Positions 27,357 to 36,909 are shown, counted from the first letter of the stretch. The stretch is DNA of 64,000 bases from Alphaproteobacteria bacterium (GCA_018827375.1 JAHJYW010000048.1:153002-217001), one strand, 5' to 3'. A program made the numbers and translations. Notes: a model not told the origin generated them from the letters alone.

Positions 27357-27698
27357 ACAGCAAGCCGCTCGTTTCGATGGCAAAACGGTGTTGTATTTTT
27401 GTCACACGTGCTTTGAGTGCCAATGACCTGCCCCGCCGGGGCGGGTCATAAATTCTTATGAAATTCAACAGATTGCGCGTGTGTTTTCGTACATTACGCG
27501 AATTTCATGCACCCTTGCGGAATTTACCTTTCGGAAATGTCACTGAGGGAACTGGCTGAGTTCTTGCTAGGAGGGGGGCTGGCCGCCTACTTCCCGCCTA
27601 GAAGCGGGGCCGAAACGGTCTCTGAATTTTAGTCAAACCAAATACGCCCGGGTCAAAATGACGAAGTCATATCGTCTGCCGGGGATTGGGGAGCGGTG
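27357..27698. other. 342-bp intergenic region between ppdK and the cell wall hydrolase
   Basis: I see no gene here. The first 100 bases hold the ppdK terminator-like hairpin (27424-27448). The rest is AT-richer than its surroundings and must contain the promoter of the hydrolase. A purine-rich GGGGATTGGGGAG run lies just before the downstream start. No full CtrA, LiuR or riboswitch motif was seen. Confidence 0.6.
27424..27457 (+). terminator. Probable intrinsic terminator of ppdK
   Basis: TGACCTGCCCC (27424-27434) pairs with GGGGCGGGTCA (27438-27448), with one T-G wobble and a 3-nt loop. A weakly T-rich ATAAATTCTT follows. It lies 67 nt after the ppdK stop. Confidence 0.65.
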
Positions 27699-28874
27699 AT
27701 GTTGTTAAGGGTTCTTAAACCACGAAGGGCGACTCTGACGCCAATGAGTGGGCTCCGAGAGAAGCTCAAGCGTTGGTGGATGACGATGACAGACGACGAA
27801 CAGCGAGATATTTTTGTCCGCGGCGCCACGATTGCCGTTTGCGCCGTAGCTGCGACTGTCACCTTGCCCATGGTCGGCCAGATTCAGGCCGAAAAGCGGG
27901 CTGACGCCGATTTCCGCGAGCAGGCCGTGCGCCTTGCCAGCATGGAAGATGGTGGCGTGAGCGTTCGTGCGGCGGCTTATGCGCCTGCGCTGCTGGATAC
28001 GCCGTGGATGCGTACCGTCGAATATACGCTGGAGCGTGACACGGGTTCCTCGATGAGCCGTTTTGCCATGCGCGACCGTGATGGCGCCGCGCTGAGCTCG
28101 CTGGTCAGCTTCCGCCCCGAACATATCAAGCGCGCCGAGGCGATCAGCGCGGAACAGAAGTGCATGGCTCAGGCCGTGTACTATGAATCGGCTCACGAGC
28201 CGCTCGATGGCCAGATGGCTGTTGCTGAAGTCATTGCCAACCGCATGCGCGACCACCGCTATCCTGACACCGCCTGTGGCGTCGTGTACCAGGGTGCGAC
28301 ACGCACAACCGGTTGCCAGTTCACGTTCACCTGTGACGGGGCGCTCAGCACCCCGCCAATGGGGCGTAACTGGGAGCGCGCCAAGACGATCGCGGCGCAC
28401 GTCATGATGAATCTCAGCGTCGACAATACAGGCGGCGCGACCCACTACCACGCCACCTACGTCGATCCGATCTGGAGCGCAGGCCTCGTGAAGACCGACA
28501 AAATCGGCATGCACGTCTTCTATCGCTTCCCGCGCGGTTCCGAATGGGCCAGCGTGCGCAAGGGCTATGAAGCCAAGCGGGCTGAAGTCCGGTTGGCGTC
28601 TATGGATGCAGACGAAGTGATCACGCCGGTTGATGGCGCGGCGACGTCCTACATCCAGACGGTTGAGGCGCCAACTATCGCGCCAGCGACCGTTACGACG
28701 TCTGACCGCACGATCACGAATGGCGCCCCGCGCCTGACCACGATCAAATCGGTTGATTATGTTGAGCCAGAACTGAACACGCCGGACAATGCCGACAAGG
28801 TTGCCGCCTATATGGCCAAGCAGACCGGCATTACCGTGGCCAGCAATGACGTGAATGGCTCGGCGCTTCAGTAG
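27699..28874 (+). CDS. SleB-type cell wall hydrolase (Hydrolase_2)
   Basis: This 391-residue envelope protein has a short cytoplasmic N-terminus, one transmembrane or signal-anchor helix (about residues 45-65: TIAVCAVAATVTLPMVG) and a periplasmic Hydrolase_2/SleB domain. The domain (about 150-290) carries QCKMAQ-like EQKCMAQAVYYESAHEP, VAEVIANRMRDHRYP and GCQFTFTCDG. Families of this type cleave glycan strands of peptidoglycan; Glu of YYESAHEP is the expected catalytic acid. The C-terminal 90 residues are Thr/Pro-rich linker. GTG 27696 and ATG 27744 are alternative starts. It is followed 9 nt later by the O-methyltransferase. Confidence 0.83.
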   Translation: MLLRVLKPRRATLTPMSGLREKLKRWWMTMTDDEQRDIFVRGATIAVCAVAATVTLPMVGQIQAEKRADADFREQAVRLASMEDGGVSVRAAAYAPALLDTPWMRTVEYTLERDTGSSMSRFAMRDRDGAALSSLVSFRPEHIKRAEAISAEQKCMAQAVYYESAHEPLDGQMAVAEVIANRMRDHRYPDTACGVVYQGATRTTGCQFTFTCDGALSTPPMGRNWERAKTIAAHVMMNLSVDNTGGATHYHATYVDPIWSAGLVKTDKIGMHVFYRFPRGSEWASVRKGYEAKRAEVRLASMDADEVITPVDGAATSYIQTVEAPTIAPATVTTSDRTITNGAPRLTTIKSVDYVEPELNTPDNADKVAAYMAKQTGITVASNDVNGSALQ

Positions 28875-28883
28875 GCAGGCCAG

Positions 28884-29540
28884 ATGCCGGACAAGATCTT
28901 TGAGACCGTCGATGCCTACATCGACGGTCTTTTTGCATCTGAAGACGCAGTTCTCGAGAATATCCGCCAGCGGGCGCGGGCCGAAGGCCTGCCCGAGATC
29001 GAGGTTTCGGCAGGGCAGGGCAAATTCCTGTATCTGATCGGCAAGCTTGCGGGCGCCAGCCGCATGCTTGAGATTGGAACCCTGGGTGGCTATTCCACGG
29101 TCTGGATGGCGCGAGCATTGCCCGCCGGGGGCCAAATCACGACGCTTGAGCTGGACGCCCGGCACGCTGCCTTTGCGCGCGAGACATTCAGGATTGCCGG
29201 GCTCGACAGCCAGTGCGCGTTGATTGAAGGCCCGGCGCTCCAAGGCATGGAGAGCCTGGAGGGGCCTTATGATCTCGTGTTCCTGGATGCCAACAAGGAT
29301 CAATATCCCGACTATCTTGAACAGGCGGCCCGCCTGCTACGGCCTGGCGGCTTGTTGCTGGCTGACAATGTCATCCGGAAAGGTGCCGTCCTGAACCCGC
29401 CCGCCGATGACGCGATGGCGCGTGGGGCCGCTGAGTTCAATCGCCGCCTGTCATTGCATCCGCAGTTTGAGTCGATTGTGCTGCAGCAGGTTGGCCGCAA
29501 GGGGCATGACGGCCTCGCGATGGCTCGCAAGCGTTCTTAG
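28884..29540 (+). CDS. SAM-dependent O-methyltransferase, caffeoyl-CoA type
   Basis: This 218-residue class I methyltransferase resembles catechol/caffeoyl-CoA O-methyltransferases. The SAM loop is MLEIGTLGGYSTVWMARALP (about residues 61-80). FLDANKDQYPDYL (about 134-146) carries the metal-binding Asp, and LLADNVIRKGAVL the second metal-binding Asp/Asn. The substrate is probably a small catechol-like molecule, but cannot be specified. It lies 9 nt after the hydrolase. Its stop interlocks with that of the convergent SDR gene (TTAG). Confidence 0.85.
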   Translation: MPDKIFETVDAYIDGLFASEDAVLENIRQRARAEGLPEIEVSAGQGKFLYLIGKLAGASRMLEIGTLGGYSTVWMARALPAGGQITTLELDARHAAFARETFRIAGLDSQCALIEGPALQGMESLEGPYDLVFLDANKDQYPDYLEQAARLLRPGGLLLADNVIRKGAVLNPPADDAMARGAAEFNRRLSLHPQFESIVLQQVGRKGHDGLAMARKRS

Positions 29541-30346
29541 GTGCGCGGCGGAACGCTGGCTCTCACACGCTTGAGAATCGCCCCGGGCAGCCAGCGCGTC
29601 ATAAAGCGTGCCTGCTCGGCATCCTTGCCCACCATGTAGTGGATGTCCTTGCCATGGGCCGCGTCCCACGCGCGTTCGGCCGCCATGGAGACCGGGTAAA
29701 CCGTCATACCATTCTCGCGCAACTGGTCGGACATTTTGACATTTGCGCCTTCCGACGCGCCCATGTCGAGAATGGGCGTATCGACGAACCAGGGCATCAG
29801 GCTCGTGACGCGGATATCAAGATCACGAAATTCGGCATCAAGGGCTTCGGTCAGGCCGCGCACGGCGAACTTGGTAGCGGAATAGACAGCGAGCTGTGGC
29901 GAACCGACAATGCCGGCCGTGGAGGCGGTGTTCACGATGCGCGAGGCCGGCGTCGCCTTCAGCAGGGGCAGGCAGGCATGCACACCGTTGATGACGCCCT
30001 TGATGTTCACGTCGATGACCGAGTCATTGTCTTCGGGCGCGACATCCTCGAACCAGCCGTGACGCCCGATGCCCGCATTGTTGAAGAGCACGTTCATGGC
30101 GCCTTCGGTTGCCTCGCCGAAGCCGTTGACGGCCGCTGTCCAGTCGGACCGCTTGCGCACGTCGAGCGTGGCGACATGGCAGTTTTCCATGCCGATTTCG
30201 TCGGCGACCTGGGCAAGGCTGGCGGAGTTCACGTCATAGAGGCCGCAATACCAGCCGCGCTTGGAAAAGTAGCGCGCCGTCTCGGCGCCGATGCCGGAAG
30301 CTGCGCCGGTGATGAATATGCTCTTGCGTCCGCCCGATCGGGTCAT
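29537..30346 (-). CDS. Short-chain dehydrogenase/reductase
   Basis: This 269-residue Rossmann-fold oxidoreductase has the cofactor loop TGAASGIGAETA (about residues 13-24), NNAGIGRHG and the catalytic YSATK. The Ser of NTASTAG completes the triad. The Asp in LYDVNSASL after the second strand suggests NAD rather than NADP. It ends four bases into the convergent methyltransferase gene and starts 43 nt after nadC, so it may be read from the nad operon. The substrate is unknown. Confidence 0.85.
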   Translation of the reverse strand: MTRSGGRKSIFITGAASGIGAETARYFSKRGWYCGLYDVNSASLAQVADEIGMENCHVATLDVRKRSDWTAAVNGFGEATEGAMNVLFNNAGIGRHGWFEDVAPEDNDSVIDVNIKGVINGVHACLPLLKATPASRIVNTASTAGIVGSPQLAVYSATKFAVRGLTEALDAEFRDLDIRVTSLMPWFVDTPILDMGASEGANVKMSDQLRENGMTVYPVSMAAERAWDAAHGKDIHYMVGKDAEQARFMTRWLPGAILKRVRASVPPRT

Positions 30347-30389
30347 GCCCTGTCCTTCATGCGAGAAGTTGTCGTCTCAACTTGGAGTG

Positions 30390-31244
30390 TCAGACGACAT
30401 CGAGCCCCACGTCAAGGTTTGGCGCCGAATGGGTGAGCGCGCCGACGGAGATGAAGTCGACGCCGGTTTCGGCGATTGCAGCAACCGTGGACAGGTTCAC
30501 GCCGCCCGATGCCTCGGCCACCACGCGGCCATCGATCATCGCTACGGCGCGGCGCAACATGTCGGGATCCATATTGTCGAGCAGGACGGCATGAGGCGTA
30601 AACTTCAGCGCTTCTTCGAGTTGTGCGAGCGTGTCGACTTCAATCTCGATCATGCGCAGGTGGCCCGCATAGGCCTTGGCCCGGGTCATCGCTTCGGCAA
30701 TCGATCCGCAGGCGGCAATATGATTGTCCTTGATGAGGATGGCGTCATCAAGACCATAGCGATGGGCTGTTCCGCCGCCGCAACGAACAGCCCGCTTCTC
30801 AAGGGCGCGATGACCCGGCGTGGTCTTGCGTGTGCAGACGATGCGGGCATCCGTATGCGCAATCGTCTCGACAAATTTGCGCGTCAGTGTGGCAACGCCG
30901 GAGAGGCGACCGATGAAATTCAGCATCGTGCGCTCGGCTGTGAGTATTGAGCGCGCAGTCCCGTCCAGTCGGCCGATCACGTCGCCGGGCACGATTGCGC
31001 TGCCGTCCGGCTTTTCGATGGTGAGCTGCATGGCAGGATCAATAAGGTGCAGTGCATGCGCAGCGGCATCAAGGCCTGCGATCACACCCGGTTGGCGAGC
31101 GGCGATCACGACGCTCATTTTCGTCTCGGGCGAGATCGTTGCGTCTGTCGTCAGGTCGCCCGCCCGGCCAAGATCCTCGGCGAGCGCAAGACGCACGATA
31201 GGATCAAGGATGATGGCTGGCAGGGGCGGGGGCACAGGGGGCAT
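30390..31244 (-). CDS. nadC: Nicotinate-nucleotide pyrophosphorylase (carboxylating)
   Basis: This 284-residue enzyme (quinolinate phosphoribosyltransferase) turns quinolinate and PRPP into nicotinate mononucleotide, CO2 and pyrophosphate. Family segments are LAEDLGRAGDLTTDATI at the N-terminus, the TRKTTPGHRALEKRAVRCGG active-site region (about residues 138-157) and IEIEVDTLAQLEEAL. It begins 3 nt after nadB, the last biosynthetic step of the nadA-nadB-nadC set. Confidence 0.95.
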   Translation of the reverse strand: MPPVPPPLPAIILDPIVRLALAEDLGRAGDLTTDATISPETKMSVVIAARQPGVIAGLDAAAHALHLIDPAMQLTIEKPDGSAIVPGDVIGRLDGTARSILTAERTMLNFIGRLSGVATLTRKFVETIAHTDARIVCTRKTTPGHRALEKRAVRCGGGTAHRYGLDDAILIKDNHIAACGSIAEAMTRAKAYAGHLRMIEIEVDTLAQLEEALKFTPHAVLLDNMDPDMLRRAVAMIDGRVVAEASGGVNLSTVAAIAETGVDFISVGALTHSAPNLDVGLDVV

Positions 31245-31247
31245 GTA

Positions 31248-32813
31248 TCAGGCAATCTCTTCGGCTGGTTCTTTGAAATCGCGCAGCAGGAACTGGCGCT
31301 CAGGCTCACCGGTCTCCGGGAAGTCGCTGCGATAATGTCCGCCGCGACTTTCCTCTCGGGCCAATGCGGCGTGTGCCATGAGGCCCGCCGTGACGAGTGG
31401 CCGGGCCGGGCCGTGCTTGTCGCGAAGTGTCTCGACTGTCTCGATAAGGTCACCCAGACCGGGAGCATCGCGCACGACGCCACACTTCGACGACATCTCG
31501 CCGCGCAGCGTCTGGAGCGCGTCATGCGGCAGGGATGCGGGAATATTGGCGACCGAGGCGCCGGGTTCATTGAGATCTGCATCACGCAGGTGCGCCGCGA
31601 TCCGGTGGGAGAACACAACAGCTTCAAGCAGGGAATTGGAGGCGAGGCGGTTGGCGCCATGGGCGCCAGTCGATGTGCATTCGCCGCAGACGGACAATCC
31701 GTTCAGCGTGGAGCGTCCCCAGAAGTCTGCCACGATGCCGCCCATGTGATAGTGTGCGGCAGGCGCAATCGGGATCATGTCGAAGCGCGGATCGATGCCG
31801 GCGCTTTTGCAGGCGCCAAAGACTGTCGGGAAATGTTCCGGGAAGTGCGCGCCTACAGCTGTGCGGCAATCGAGAAAGGCGCCGCGACCGGCTGCGCGTT
31901 CGGAATGAATGGCGCGGGCGACTTCATCGCGCGGCGCGAGTTCTTCCAGCGTATGGTAATAGGCCATGAAGCGTTTGCCGTCGCGATTGCGCAGTGTGGC
32001 CCCTTCGCCCCGCAGGGCTTCGGTGGCAAGCGGCGCGGGGTCGCGGCCGATATCGATGGCGGTAGGGTGGAACTGCACGAACTCGACATCGGCAATCAGC
32101 GCGCCGGCCTCGTAGGCCATGGCGATTGCGTCGCCGCGGGCTTCGCGCGGATTGGTCGTAACCTGGAAGAGACCGCCGGTACCGCCCGTGCAGAGTACAG
32201 TCTGGCGGGCGGTCTGTGTGGTAAGATTGCCTGCAGCATCGCGCAGCACGACGCCGGCGACGCGGTTGGTGTCGTCCTGCAGCAGTCCGACGGCGCGTAC
32301 GCCCTCAATCACCGTAATGTGGGTCGAGGCGGCCACGGCTGCGACCAGCGCGTCCATGATGGCCTTGCCGGCGAGGTCGCCTGCGACCCGCGCCACACGG
32401 GGCCGACTATGGGCGGCTTCGAGTGAAAGGGCGAGCGCGCCATCCGGCGTGCGATCAAAAGGTACGCCAAGGGAAATGAGATCGCGCACGCGGGCGGGGC
32501 CTTCCTCGGCGATGAGGCGGGCAATGATGGGGTCAACCAGTCCTGCACCGGCATTGATCGTATCGCGCGCGTGCTGTTCCGCGCTGTCGAGCGGGTCGAG
32601 CGCCGCAGCAAGGCCGCCCTGGGCCCAGGCTGACGAAGCCGCCTGACCGAGTGGGGCGGGCGAGATGACGAGGCAGCGGCGCGGTGCAAGCTCAAGCGCA
32701 AGGAACAGGCCCGCGAGGCCAGCGCCAACGATCAGCACGTCGCTCGTGGCCGCGGCAGGCGCGGTGATGGTTTGTATGCTCCCCCCGGTCACTTGATCAG
32801 GATACCCCGTCAT
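31248..32813 (-). CDS. nadB: L-aspartate oxidase
   Basis: This flavoprotein of 521 residues oxidises L-aspartate to iminoaspartate, the substrate of quinolinate synthase. The FAD dinucleotide fold is DVLIVGAGLAGLFLALELAP near residues 25-44. SSAWAQGGLAAALDPLDSAE, HYHMGGIVADFWGRS and GECTSTGAHGANRLASNSLL follow as in the family. Two starts are plausible: ATG at 32813, which overlaps the upstream gene by 17 nt, and GTG at 32792; neither has a strong ribosome-binding site. The frame extends to 32885 without support. It works with nadA and nadC. Confidence 0.93.
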   Translation of the reverse strand: MTGYPDQVTGGSIQTITAPAAATSDVLIVGAGLAGLFLALELAPRRCLVISPAPLGQAASSAWAQGGLAAALDPLDSAEQHARDTINAGAGLVDPIIARLIAEEGPARVRDLISLGVPFDRTPDGALALSLEAAHSRPRVARVAGDLAGKAIMDALVAAVAASTHITVIEGVRAVGLLQDDTNRVAGVVLRDAAGNLTTQTARQTVLCTGGTGGLFQVTTNPREARGDAIAMAYEAGALIADVEFVQFHPTAIDIGRDPAPLATEALRGEGATLRNRDGKRFMAYYHTLEELAPRDEVARAIHSERAAGRGAFLDCRTAVGAHFPEHFPTVFGACKSAGIDPRFDMIPIAPAAHYHMGGIVADFWGRSTLNGLSVCGECTSTGAHGANRLASNSLLEAVVFSHRIAAHLRDADLNEPGASVANIPASLPHDALQTLRGEMSSKCGVVRDAPGLGDLIETVETLRDKHGPARPLVTAGLMAHAALAREESRGGHYRSDFPETGEPERQFLLRDFKEPAEEIA

Positions 32814-33258
32814 TGGCGCGGCGGAATTCGGCCGGCGCAGTGACCGCCGACACGAGCGCACCAAACATGCGGTCAGCCGATTCAATCGTGAGGGTGAAAT
32901 TGTCGGGCATGTAGATCAGGCCTTCGACCTTTGACTCCAGCATTTCCTCGATCTGGGATCGGATGGACACCTGATTGCCAAAGCGGCTGGCCTGGCAGGA
33001 CTGGCGAACGACCGAGCGGCCCCACAGGCTGCACACTTCCACGGCGGTCAGCTCGCACGTGTACTTGCCTTTATCGGGGTGGGGCGACAGGTTCATCGTC
33101 CCGGTCATGAGGCATTCGCCATCGCGATACGGGCGGGTCTGGAAGCTCCAGGTGCCAAGGACGTCTGTCTTGTCCTCGTTATTGCCGGCCGTGGCAGGTG
33201 CGCACGCAAGCAGGGAGAGGGCGGCTGCCGCCGCGATTCGGAACCTGGCCGGAAACAT
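32797..33258 (-). CDS. Exported protein of unknown function inside the nad operon
   Basis: This 153-residue protein has a signal peptide (MFPARFRIAAAAALSLLACAPATAG... shortened: cut near residue 25). The mature domain is a small beta-rich fold with the start VLGTWSFQTRPYRDGECLMT and four cysteines. This arrangement resembles a lipocalin-like or extracytoplasmic ligand-binding barrel, but I do not recognise a family. It lies between nadA and nadB, with GGAG just upstream of the start, and its end overlaps nadB. Its link to NAD synthesis is positional only. Confidence 0.72.
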   Translation of the reverse strand: MFPARFRIAAAAALSLLACAPATAGNNEDKTDVLGTWSFQTRPYRDGECLMTGTMNLSPHPDKGKYTCELTAVEVCSLWGRSVVRQSCQASRFGNQVSIRSQIEEMLESKVEGLIYMPDNFTLTIESADRMFGALVSAVTAPAEFRRANDGVS

Positions 33259-33340
33259 TCAGATCTCCTCTGTGCCTTTGCCTTAACGCCCGTCACAACC
33301 ATAATCCCACCCCGTGGCCGCACACAACTGCGGCGCTGCC

Positions 33341-34483
33341 TTAGATAACCATTTCGACGGCCAGAGGTTTCAAGCCGGTCTTGAAGGCCAGCGGACGCTC
33401 CATTTTCGGCAGGGCCATCATGGCATCGAGTGCCTGTTTGGCCCGCACGCGGACATCCTCGGGGATTTTCACCTCATACTTGCCGGTCACCAGGCAGTCA
33501 TAGATGTTTTCCAGGGTGATGCGCTTCATGTGCGGGCAAAGATTGCACGGACGGATGAAGTTCACGTTCGGGTTCACGGCGGCAACATTGTCGCTCATCG
33601 AACATTCCGTCAGCAGCACGACCTTGTTGGGGTTGTTCTCAGACACATAATTGGCAAGCGCAGAGGTGGAGCCGGCAAAATCGGCCGCTTCAAGCACGTC
33701 TGGCGGGCATTCCGGGTGGGCCAGGATGACGACGCCAGGGTGTGCCTCGCGCAGCTGGCTGACATCGTCAGCCGAGAACAGCTCGTGCACTTCGCAGGCG
33801 CCGGGCCATGTCAGGATCCGGATATCGGTCTGCGCGGCCACGTTCTTGGCGAGATACTGGTCAGGCACCATGATCACGGTGTCGGACTTCCACTCTTTCG
33901 CAACCGCCTCGACGACCTGTGCCGCGTTGGAGCTGGTGCAGGTGATGTGGCACTCGGCCTTCACGTCGGCGGTGCAGTTCACGTAAGTGACGATCGGGTA
34001 GTTCGGGTATTTCTGCTTGATCAGGCGCACATCGGCGCCGGTGATGGAGGCGGCGAGCGAACAGCCGGCGCGGAGGTCCGGGATAAGGACGGTCTTGTCC
34101 GGCGCGAGAATTTTCGAGGTTTCGGCCATGAAATGCACGCCGGCCTGGACGATGATGTCAGCTTCCGTGGCAGACGCTTCGCGGGCGAGCTGGAGGCTGT
34201 CACCGCGGAAATCGCCAACGAGGCTGAAAATGTCCGGCGTCATGTAATTGTGCGCCAGGATGACCGCGTTTTTCTCTTTCTTGAGGCGGTTGATGGCCGC
34301 GACGAGGGGCGCCACGGCAGGCCATTCCATCGGGGTCACGAAATCGGCGACCAGCGCATAGAGATGGTCGGTCTCGGCCTTGACGGCGGCGTCATAGGAC
34401 AGGCCGCGCGCATCAGCCGAAGAGGCGCCGCGAAGGGGCGTCGGGGTAGGGCAGCCGGGAGCGGAATCGATCAAACGGGCCAT
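33341..34483 (-). CDS. nadA: Quinolinate synthase
   Basis: This 380-residue [4Fe-4S] enzyme condenses iminoaspartate with dihydroxyacetone phosphate to quinolinate. Recognisable segments are AVILAHNYMTPDIFSLVGDF, VQAGVHFMAETSKILAPDK, VTYVNCTADVKAECHITCTS and FIRPCNLCPHMKRITLENIY. The cluster cysteines are the conserved ones in YVNC, GACEVH and PCNLC contexts. A strong AAGGAGGAACCC ribosome-binding site precedes the ATG. It is the first gene of nadA-hyp-nadB-nadC. A probable sigma70 promoter lies at 34525-34554. Confidence 0.96.
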   Translation of the reverse strand: MARLIDSAPGCPTPTPLRGASSADARGLSYDAAVKAETDHLYALVADFVTPMEWPAVAPLVAAINRLKKEKNAVILAHNYMTPDIFSLVGDFRGDSLQLAREASATEADIIVQAGVHFMAETSKILAPDKTVLIPDLRAGCSLAASITGADVRLIKQKYPNYPIVTYVNCTADVKAECHITCTSSNAAQVVEAVAKEWKSDTVIMVPDQYLAKNVAAQTDIRILTWPGACEVHELFSADDVSQLREAHPGVVILAHPECPPDVLEAADFAGSTSALANYVSENNPNKVVLLTECSMSDNVAAVNPNVNFIRPCNLCPHMKRITLENIYDCLVTGKYEVKIPEDVRVRAKQALDAMMALPKMERPLAFKTGLKPLAVEMVI

Positions 34484-34524
34484 GGGTTCCTCCTTGCATC
34501 GGGCGACTTATGCTCGATGTGAGT

Positions 34525-34554
34525 ATAATATGGACCTGAAAGCGTCCGTTTCAA
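34525..34554 (-). promoter_or_regulatory. Probable sigma70-type promoter of the nad operon
   Basis: Read on the minus strand, TTGAAA (34549-34554) and TATTAT (34525-34530) are separated by 18 nt, about 40 nt before the nadA start. The boxes are close to consensus. No binding site for a known NAD regulator could be identified with confidence. Confidence 0.5.
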
Positions 34555-34698
34555 GGGTATCCTTCAAACGTCAGGGATCAGGGCTCAAGTGCAAAGCTTC
34601 TGCGATAGTTATACGCACTATGAGCAAAAGGGTTTCTATAGGCGAGGTGGAATGTTGGCAAGTGGGGGCGGGTTAACGCTGGAGGATCTGCACTAAAC

Positions 34699-36909
34699 TC
34701 AGAATTGCTCCCCCTTGCCGCCTTCATTCCTCACGTAGGTGATCACGGCAGCAATGAAAGCGAAGGTAGCGTTGCCGGTTCCGTTCGTGCGGTCCTCGAT
34801 GTTCATCTGGATCTTGAACAATTGTTCCGCTGCCAGAACGCGCTCGGACTGCCGCCGCTGGCGCCGGAAATGCCATTCGGGCGCAGTGGCCGGGCTGATC
34901 TCGGGCAGGCTTGTGGCGTGTTCGGGGCGCACGAGACGTGCGGCCAGCGCCTTTGCGGCGTGCAGGGAATCCTGTTTGCCAAGAAAGGCAAAGGCCCTGG
35001 CACGTACATGATCGAACTCGCGATCTTCCGAGATGAGGTTCAGCAGGCGCGACAGGCGCTTTGAATCTTCCTGCTGCCAGTAGCTCCGAGAGGCGCGGGC
35101 ATCGGCGATCACATCGTCGACATAGCGATAGAACTTGCGCGCCCAGTCGGCTTCTTCGCGCTTATCCTGAGGCGTGTTGCTGAACATCTCCGCGAGCTTG
35201 GCCATCCGTTCCGTGACGGAGCCGACGACGAGATCACGGGCCAGCCATCGCGCCACGGTCCGCACGCGTTCGTCGTGGTCCACGTAGAGCTCGTTCAGGC
35301 GCCGGGTGTTGTAATAATAGTCGCCGCGGTCGAGTTCCTGGCTTTTCTCAAGATGCACCTTGAAGAAACTCAGGGCACGCGCCTTGAGCGGGATGCCGTC
35401 TTCGCCCGGCTTGCGATAGGATTCCCGCAGGATGCGCCGTTCCATGAAGGGATCGAAGAAGTCGATCTGCCCAGCCTCGAACAGGCGTTTCTGGGCCTTG
35501 TTGCGTTGCATGATGCCGAAGGCCTGCAGCAGGGCCGCGATCAGCACGACGTCCACGAGCAAGCGCGAAATGAACACGATATGGCGGGCGGCGGCGCCTT
35601 TCGGAATGAAGGGCTCTTCCTGCGTGACGTCATAGATATCGACCCAATCGACGATGGGCACGCCCTTGGCGAGCTCCGTGCCGAAGAATTTCAGCCATTC
35701 AACGAGGCCGGTGGATTGAGCCGCGCCGGCGAGGATCATCGGGTCGACGGGTTCGAAGAGGTCAAAATGCATCTGGATCTGGCGCAGCGCCAGCGGCACG
35801 AGCACGAAGAGCCACGCATAGCCCATGAGGGCCTCGTCGCGCAGGTCATTGGCAAAGCCGATACGAAACTGGTCTGAGCGTGTGGTCTGGATGCGAAGCG
35901 CTTTCTCGCGGTCGTCCTCGACCCATGCCCAGCGGCGCCCGAGGCCGAAGATGATGAGGCTGGCAATTGCGATTGGCGCCAAGCCCCACGGGTGGGGCAG
36001 GGCATAGCCCATGGCCGAGAGCGGAAGCATGACCACTAGCAGGATGAGTTGCGGGACCATCCATCCGCCCTGTGTTGCGCCCGAGAGCGGAGCCAGAAGA
36101 CGCACCATTGCTGCATCGAGGCCGCTGACGAGATAGCCGGGATGCATGGCAAAGCCGGCACCGGCGGTCTTGGGTTTCTCGCTATCTTCGCGTTCCCCGA
36201 TCAGGCTGGAAAGATGCGGCAGGAAGATGAAGGCGAGAAAGCCCATCACGACCAGCGCCATGATGACGAGGCCAAAATTCTGCTCCATCGAGAACACCTG
36301 CTCGCCCGCCGCCCAAGCCCCTGTGCCAATGGCGCCAATCAAGGCGACCCCGCCCAGCAGCGTGGCCATGCTGACAGGGCCTTCGGGATGTTTAAGGTAG
36401 TTTCCGTGTCCTTTGCCGCCAGACTCCTCGGCAACGAGATGGAAGCCATAAAGCAGTGGCAGGAACGCTGCGCCGATGGCGCCGAGATAGATGCTGCGCT
36501 GGACCGGGTGCGTCAGGTCAACCGGCCAGGGCCACGCCGCGAAGGGCACGTTCGGCCCGAAGGCGATCCAGGCCAGAACTGACAGGATGAGAAACAGGAA
36601 CAGGAAAGCCGTGTGGAAGGCGGGATGCTCTTCGGTGCCGGGCGCATCATCCTTTTGAGTGGCATCCCAGCGCTTGGCGATAACGAACAGGCTGAGGGCA
36701 ACATAGGCGACCAGTGGCACGCCGATAATAAGCCCCCATGCGACCCAACCTGAGACGGCGTTGGTGTTCTCCAGATCCGTTACTGCGACGGCGAGTGCGC
36801 CCAGTGCCGCGACACAGAGCATAAACACGCCCAACCACAAGTCGTCCTTGGTCAGGCTGCGCAATTGCGGCCATCCCGGCCGCCATTCCACATTCAATAA
36901 AGCCAGCAT
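34699..36909 (-). CDS. Large multi-spanning membrane protein with a C-terminal cytosolic domain, unknown
   Basis: This 736-residue protein has roughly eight or more hydrophobic helices in the first 440 residues (such as LWLGVFMLCVAALGALAVAV, LLGGVALIGAIGTGAW and FGLVIMALVVMGFLAFIFL). A predominantly helical, charged C-terminal region of about 290 residues follows (RVRTVARWLARDLVVGSVTE, DREFDHVRARAFAFLGK). No enzyme motif is evident, and I do not recognise a family. ATG 36909 is preferred over the in-frame GTG at 36921. A perfect CtrA-type site lies 31-46 nt upstream, which suggests cell-cycle control. It is not obviously operonic with the neighbouring M20 gene. Confidence 0.8.
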   Translation of the reverse strand: MLALLNVEWRPGWPQLRSLTKDDLWLGVFMLCVAALGALAVAVTDLENTNAVSGWVAWGLIIGVPLVAYVALSLFVIAKRWDATQKDDAPGTEEHPAFHTAFLFLFLILSVLAWIAFGPNVPFAAWPWPVDLTHPVQRSIYLGAIGAAFLPLLYGFHLVAEESGGKGHGNYLKHPEGPVSMATLLGGVALIGAIGTGAWAAGEQVFSMEQNFGLVIMALVVMGFLAFIFLPHLSSLIGEREDSEKPKTAGAGFAMHPGYLVSGLDAAMVRLLAPLSGATQGGWMVPQLILLVVMLPLSAMGYALPHPWGLAPIAIASLIIFGLGRRWAWVEDDREKALRIQTTRSDQFRIGFANDLRDEALMGYAWLFVLVPLALRQIQMHFDLFEPVDPMILAGAAQSTGLVEWLKFFGTELAKGVPIVDWVDIYDVTQEEPFIPKGAAARHIVFISRLLVDVVLIAALLQAFGIMQRNKAQKRLFEAGQIDFFDPFMERRILRESYRKPGEDGIPLKARALSFFKVHLEKSQELDRGDYYYNTRRLNELYVDHDERVRTVARWLARDLVVGSVTERMAKLAEMFSNTPQDKREEADWARKFYRYVDDVIADARASRSYWQQEDSKRLSRLLNLISEDREFDHVRARAFAFLGKQDSLHAAKALAARLVRPEHATSLPEISPATAPEWHFRRQRRQSERVLAAEQLFKIQMNIEDRTNGTGNATFAFIAAVITYVRNEGGKGEQF

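Noticed and set aside
27705..27718. TTAAGGGTTCTTAA resembling a CtrA site at the start of the SleB-type gene
   Set aside because: The spacer is six, not seven, bases, and the match lies inside the predicted coding start.
34482..34676. 64-residue plus-strand frame upstream of nadA
   Set aside because: It overlaps the nadA promoter and ribosome-binding region, and has no ribosome-binding site or recognisable fold.
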